Below, piece after piece: positions 58,908 to 64,000 of a DNA stretch of 64,000 nucleotides. The DNA lies in the NCBI GenBank assembly GCA_905221605.1, contig CAJNDS010000075.1:89501-153500 (forward strand), written 5' to 3'. Source of the DNA: Symbiodinium natans (lineage: Eukaryota; Sar; Dinophyceae; Suessiales; Symbiodiniaceae). Under the pieces are notes generated by a model. That model did no database searches. It was not told the origin of the DNA and saw nothing but the letters and a program-made list of their open reading frames with translations. Within the stretch, counting starts at the first letter, position 1. Each line of letters begins with the position of its first letter. Made by a program: the position numbers and the translations under genes.

Positions 58908-58946
58908 CATTGCGAGATGACATTGCGAGATGACATTGCGAGATGA
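58897..58946. repeat. Tandem 14-mer after the SET-gene stop
   Basis: gcgagatgacatt-type unit repeated three to four times. It starts within the last codons of the SET gene and runs past its stop codon. Confidence 0.5.
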
Positions 58947-59289
58947 CTTCTAAGGGCTTTTCAAGGCATTGTGGAAGATGGGTCAATGCGGCTACTTCTG
59001 CGTGAGCAGGAAACAAGTGATCGTTTTGCACCGCTGCCCGCAGTAGATAGCAAATCCACGTAAATCCAAGCTTCCCCGCACGGTCTCCTACGAACTGCAA
59101 GTCTTTGGGTGTGGATGCAAGCCCGCAGCTTGCTTCTGTGGCACATGATCGAGTTTGGCAGCGCGAGTGGCTCTAGCATGTCCGACTCTAAGGTGAATAG
59201 CCACTTGTAGTGGTTTGTTGCTGCTAGGTGAGCATTGTCGAAATTAGTTCGGTAGAAGTTCAGTCGCCTCAACGCACCTCAACGCAGAT

Positions 59290-60300
59290 GCACCAGGGCC
59301 ATGTTTAGAGTTTAGATATTCATTTTTATAAGTGTGGATGTGAGTGTATGTGTTTTCGTGCGTACGTACGTACGTATGTATGCATGATGTATGCATGCGT
59401 CGATGTGAATGTGTGTAGTTGTGTATATATATGTGTGTGTGTGTGTATGTATGCATGTACATGTAACTACCCTGTTTGATCTTGCAAATACAGCTGGTAC
59501 AATGAGTACAATGAATACATCGAATATATCAAATACAATGAGTGTAATGGAAATGACGACTATACAGAATACAACGAAGTAGTGAATACTAGGACCACAC
59601 AAGGAATACAATAAGTACTGAATATAGTTCTTGTGAGAATGTAATGATCATGGCACATAAAGAGCTTGTGTTGTCATATTTTTTTGGAATTAGGTGAACC
59701 ATATTAGATTTCAGAATGTTGATTGTATGAGGTATCAGTTATACCAGCTATATGGTTTATATGAGTTTTCGGGTATACCCAGTATATGATGTATATTAAG
59801 TGTTCGAAGCGTGCTACTTGTATTACCGTCAGTTATATGTGGTTTTGTTGTTGTATAACTATATTGACCATGTTTGGTTGTATTTAACTATTCCAATTAT
59901 AGTAATGATGTTAAGATATTTAAAGTATACTACTTGCACGAATTGTGTTTTCTGTATTGATAAATGTAATGAATGTCATTTTACTTATGTTAATCAAATT
60001 AAATATGTTAAGTATATGTGTATTAATCATGCTGATTAAGTTCCTTCTAATTATATTAACTATAAAGTATAATAATATTGTAAGTGCTTGTCATTATGCT
60101 TTTTTACTAGACTATTCAAATCCATGATTTAATATACATGTTCTGCATATTCCTGGTCTAAATGGCAGGTTTTTGTTTATTATAAACTTGACAGTGGTAT
60201 TAAGTATACGAATCAAAAGACTTGAACTGATTCTATGAATTATATTTATCAAAATTTATGACAAAGGTCTGTACTGATTGCATACCGTACCTACTCACTG
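59290..60300. other. AT-rich kilobase
   Basis: Starts with gtacgtacgtatgtatgcat-type simple repeats. It continues as strongly AT-rich DNA with many tatat and aatac words and frequent stops, unlike the GC-rich flanks. No gene seen. Confidence 0.5.
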
Positions 60301-60309
60301 AACCCTAAA

Positions 60310-61735
60310 CTTCTTACACATTGCACAGCGCGCTTGCAGCTCTGACGCAAAGATACCGTCAGATGGCCGACATGCATCCGTGCCTGATGGCGTGCTGCAA
60401 GCACCCCGGCGGCAACGGCATAGAAGTCCATCCATGGCTTGATTTAGTTTCTGAGCATTGGCATGTCTACGGCAAACAGCGAAGAACGTGGCTCCGTGCG
60501 CGTAGCGAAGTTGAAGGCTGGCCTCTGGCCCAGTAACTTGAGGTGGATAAAAGCGGAGAAGCATGTACGCCCAAAACCTAGCATGGGTGACTAACAGGGT
60601 GATACAAGCAGTCGTGGCGTCAGTGGGACGTTTTGCAGTCGAAAGATTTGACATGGCATTCCACCATCTTCTGCCCATCGTCTTGCCAGGATGAACCGTA
60701 GCAGAGGCAAAAGCAAGGAACAATGGCTATCGGCATTGCAGTGAACTGAGAGGAGCAAAAGTCCAGAATCGTTACTTGCGGGTTAGACAGAGTAGGTTAG
60801 TAAAACGGCCAGGGGTGAAACAGCTGGGCTTTCACGGCTGCTTGGATAGAGTCTGGAATAGGAAAGATGCCAGGGTTCAAATAGCTGGGCTTTCACAGCT
60901 GCAAGTTTGGCTCCTGTATTCCCAAGCAACGAAAGCTGGAAAGCATTCTCAGCTGCCGATGCGAAGTATGTGCTGTTTCGATTGAGAGTTGTTTCTGCGT
61001 AGTTTTCAGTGGACGGGTATTGCTGTTGAAATACTAAGTATGATCGAAAATGTTTTCACTCCTTCGAGTTTGATACGGGGGGGGGGGGGGGGGGGGGGGT
61101 AAGGGCCCGGGAGCCCGGGATCATATGTCTTATGTTTCTTAAATTTGGAATCGTCTTATTTTACATATATTATTGTGGCAACATAGTGCTCGAGTCGAGC
61201 CCCAACCTACGTCCCGCCCTAAAGCAAGCCACCGTAAGCCAGAAGAAACACACTCGTGCCCTAAGTGAACAAACCCAAGTCCCCCCGAGGATGTGAAGGC
61301 TGCGATGCCAAGGCTCGCAAGCCAGGAATCATCGTAGCACTAGGGCTGTGGGCTTGCCTAAGCTGCTACCTCTTCCTGTCGAATACCGGAGATCTGTGTG
61401 TGTGACAACAGCAAGTGTGACGACAACAACCGTTTCTGCTTGTTTCGGCTTCGTAGGCTGCAGCTAGATCTTCCGCGTCCAGGCTCCGTTGGGAGCCTAC
61501 CAACACGTGGTGGCAAATTTGCAGTTGCAACATGAAGTCAACATGACCACAGGAGCTCCTTCAACAGTACGTAGAGTCAGCATTTTGGGCTTCAGAGCTT
61601 GAGGGCTGAGTGGGTTATAGTGGGTTGAGGGGTTCCTGGTTTCAGCCTCCTGTTGTCAAGCTTGCCCAGTGGCTCGAGGCCAGCGCTCTGCAGGCATCCT
61701 CCTCACTGAGGCTCCTGGGTCCTCAGCTTTGTATC
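60310..61735 (+). CDS. Exon-like islands near the right end; gene not recognised
   Basis: About 60321-60420 (ALAALTQRYRQMADMHPCLM), 61468-61555 (FRVQAPLGAYQHVVANLQLQ), 61648-61735 (PPVVKLAQWLEASALQASSS). All are + strand, and the last two are separated by G-type intron words (gggctgagtgggtt). No family was recognised; they may form one gene. Between them are a 22-bp near-duplicate (60820s and 60880s) and a poly-G run. Confidence 0.5.
61077..61099. repeat. Poly-G run (~23 G)
   Basis: An uninterrupted G homopolymer. Its exact length is likely to be unreliable in any assembly. Confidence 0.5.
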
Positions 61736-62913
61736 CGAACTAAAATTCATTCGTTTGAGTTGAGCCTGTATGCGGTTTAGGACACCTTAAGCCCAGAAGC
61801 CCGAAGGACCGAAGGAGTGGATAAGGCTGAGGGCACAGTTCTCCATTGCGTGTCAGGCCCGCTTCCAGATCCAAAGGGACTCTCCGACGCAAGAAGGGGG
61901 AGGGTTGACGTTTCGGTGCGGTTGTGGTGAAGGCCTCAGATTTGATTGTTTGAGGGGGGGTTGTCCCATCTTTGCTCATCCGGGTCACCCATCTTCAAGA
62001 GTCCTCTCACCTGAAACCTTGGGGTTGCGGTTGTTTTTAGCCGTCGCTGTTGCGAAAGGATGCCCTCACAACATCCAGAGCCTAAAGCCGAAAACCTGTC
62101 CCCCAAGCCATGGGAATATGGACTGAGGGCCCTACCAACCTGAAATTCCAATCAATCCTCTTGACGGGCTTGATCTCAGGCTAGCCGCATCACGGTTTGC
62201 TGGGCGGCCCATTTCGGCCCTTCCCTTGGTACTCAGATTTGGATTCTCCTAATTTAGGCCACGTGGGGGAATTAGGCCTTGTGGGCTTAACCTTTATTTA
62301 GCCTGGCTGTTCGGGAGTGCAGTTGCAGTTGGAGCTTGTGGTGCAGGCTGAGGTCTTTCAGTTTAGGGTTGGGGGGGTTGCTCCGAGCGTGTGTGGGTTG
62401 CACGCTTCAACTGGAGTTGTCTAGAAGAGTAGTGTACTGGAGCTTTAGCAGAACTCTCGCTGAAGATCGCCCGCGAGCTGAGCATTTCTTTCCGCAGGAA
62501 TATAGGCCATGTGCGAGAAAGAATCCACGAAGGGGAGCCAGAACTACAGACTCTGAAGAGGTGCAGTCTGAACCGACTCGCAGGCACCGAAGCTCCAGCA
62601 GACCTCCAGCGCTCCGAGTCTCTACTCGAGGCAAGCGATCCGTCATGTTTAGTCTGGGCCGAGGGTTCCCAAACCCCGAACTTGATGTATTCTATCGTTC
62701 AAGGTGCTTCAGGGTTTCGGGGAGCCTACAATGTGACCACTAACATGCCGAGCTGCCCCTCTCCCAAACCGACACCCCTCACCTCCCAAATGTCAGAGTG
62801 ACAGCCCTGCGCCACTGACTTCTCTGGCTCGAGCTCATTGAGCAGAAACTTATCGTTTATCGTTTATTACCACTAGTTTCGGCGACGCGGGTCCCCGAAA
62901 AGCTGGAAAAGCC

Positions 62914-63000
62914 ATGGCAAAGGCCATGAAGGCCATGAAAGCAATGAAGGCCATGAAGGCCATGAAGGCGCCAGAGAGTGGGAGAGGAGAGACTTGGTAG
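62914..63000 (+). CDS. Met-Lys-Ala repeat peptide (dinoflagellate-type), probably an exon
   Basis: ATG 62914 to TAG 62998 encodes 28 residues starting MAKAMKAMKAMKAMKAMK. The frame is open upstream (GPRKAGKA), and 63074-63146 reads MKKVKSKHKM, another basic stretch, in a separate frame. Small basic proteins with KAMK repeats are frequent in dinoflagellate gene sets; their role is unclear, and DNA binding is a reasonable guess. The start is uncertain because it may be an internal exon. Confidence 0.5.
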   Translation: MAKAMKAMKAMKAMKAMKAPESGRGETW

Positions 63001-63787
63001 GGACAGGGGGTTCAGATGGAGATTGAGTGGCCTCCGAAAGGTCAGCAAGCGACCCTCGATGAAAAAAGTTTCCATGAAGAAGGTCAAGTCCAAGCATAAG
63101 ATGCTTTACTGCAGGGCCGACAGGCCAGATCTCCGAATGCCATAATGGTCCATGTGTTCAGGGCTGTGTCTTTGGGGTATAGTGTATCGGCTTTCGTTCA
63201 GATATCTGTTTCAGTGTTTGCTGCTGTTGTCTGGGGTTGAAACCTCATGGTATGCTCTGCCTCCATCATACGTCAGAAGCCCGAAAACGTAAGGAGCAAG
63301 AGCTCAGTACCAGCTGGCCTTGGCAGCTTCAAGATCCGAATCGGGATCATCCACGGCAAGGCCAGTTAAGGGTTGAGCCATCGCCTCTCTCACAGTAGCT
63401 TAATTAAGCCTTGGGCATTTATTATCGTCTATAAGGCTCAATGTCTAGGACCAGAGTCTAGGACCCGCTCACCTCCTGGCCACGTGCCTGTCTTCATGTC
63501 AATGTGCCCCACACGTCCTGCAGCCTCTCATGGCCCGCAATGTCAAGATCCTTCACGCGACTGCCTTCTGCGCCCATCTGGCAGCCAGTGTCTGATAGTC
63601 CTCGCGGCCCACGTGGCGGGTAAACTTCTAAGCCCCCCTCAAGGGTACTTGGGGGATAAACCGTTGTTGCCCGGGCAGGTATTCGACCCGATCAAGGTCG
63701 GTACCCAAGATCGCCATTATCCAGCAAGCTCCTCAGCGTCCAGCGTCCACAGGCTCAGGTGATTGTTGCTTTGGGGTTTCAGGTTCA

Positions 63788-63949
63788 ATGAGATCCAAGG
63801 AGCATCTGAAGATCAAGAACAACACGGGGCCTAACGCTGAGGGCTGGGGCGGCCAGTTTATGGCCGACGTGTCAACAGGCCAGGCTTGGAATGATGCCGG
63901 TCGACTCACTGACTTCTTTCTGATGATAAGCTATATTTGGAGCCATTAA
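63788..63949 (+). CDS. Exon-like ORF at the right edge
   Basis: A frame of 53 residues reads RSKEHLKIKNNTGPNAEGWG and GQFMADVSTGQAWNDAG before turning unconvincing. It is probably an internal exon ending near 63895 with a following intron. No family recognised. Confidence 0.5.
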   Translation: MRSKEHLKIKNNTGPNAEGWGGQFMADVSTGQAWNDAGRLTDFFLMISYIWSH

Positions 63950-64000
63950 AACCTAATTGATTTAAAGTATCCTGAACAACAAGGTGCACATTGCAATAGA

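Overview
The window looks like nuclear DNA of a dinoflagellate, probably from the Suessiales/Symbiodiniaceae side of the group. The reasons are: many short exons (16 to 120 nt) separated by introns of hundreds to thousands of bases; splice donors that are mostly GC, with some GT and perhaps GA; acceptors that are nearly always AG followed by G; degenerate copies of the plant-type telomere heptamer (TTTAGGG/CCCTAAA) scattered through introns; and a Met-Lys-Ala repeat peptide of a kind common in dinoflagellates. The species assignment is inference. All recognisable genes are on the + strand. Bases 32216-32315 are a 100-N assembly gap.

Bases 1-15,900: one gene for the translational GTPase GUF1/LepA (EF4), reconstructed here by eye from 24 exons and already open at the left edge. 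They run from the end of the GTPase domain to the C-terminal LepA domain. Its largest intron (5460-8097) contains a second, complete gene on the same strand, a Cys-loop pentameric ligand-gated ion channel with almost no introns (5650-7613). Bases 17,400-18,330 hold a three-exon SUI1/eIF1-like gene.

Bases 19,600-33,350: exon-like islands on the + strand, including a C2H2 finger and two UBZ-like zinc fingers, in repeat-rich intron-like DNA with short hairpin elements. Domain assignments are firm only for the fingers. Bases 33,500-45,400 are almost entirely repeats: a decaying tandem array (33.5-41.3 kb), a two-monomer higher-order array of about 1.09 kb period (41.5-43.9 kb), and a G/T-rich decamer minisatellite (44.1-45.0 kb). 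I see no genes there.

Bases 46,400-58,910: an unrecognised ORF, a three-exon cation diffusion facilitator (CDF/SLC30-like) gene, an intronless 390-residue protein with a possible mitochondrial presequence, scattered exon-like islands, and an AWS-SET-post-SET histone lysine methyltransferase gene. After an AT-rich kilobase (59.3-60.3 kb), further exon-like islands run to the right edge.

The genes do not form a functional unit. Two (GUF1, SUI1) concern translation, two are membrane transport proteins and one modifies chromatin. The most notable features are the nested channel gene, the 16-nt microexon in GUF1, the preponderance of GC donors, and the way telomere-like heptamers of opposite orientation flank exons.
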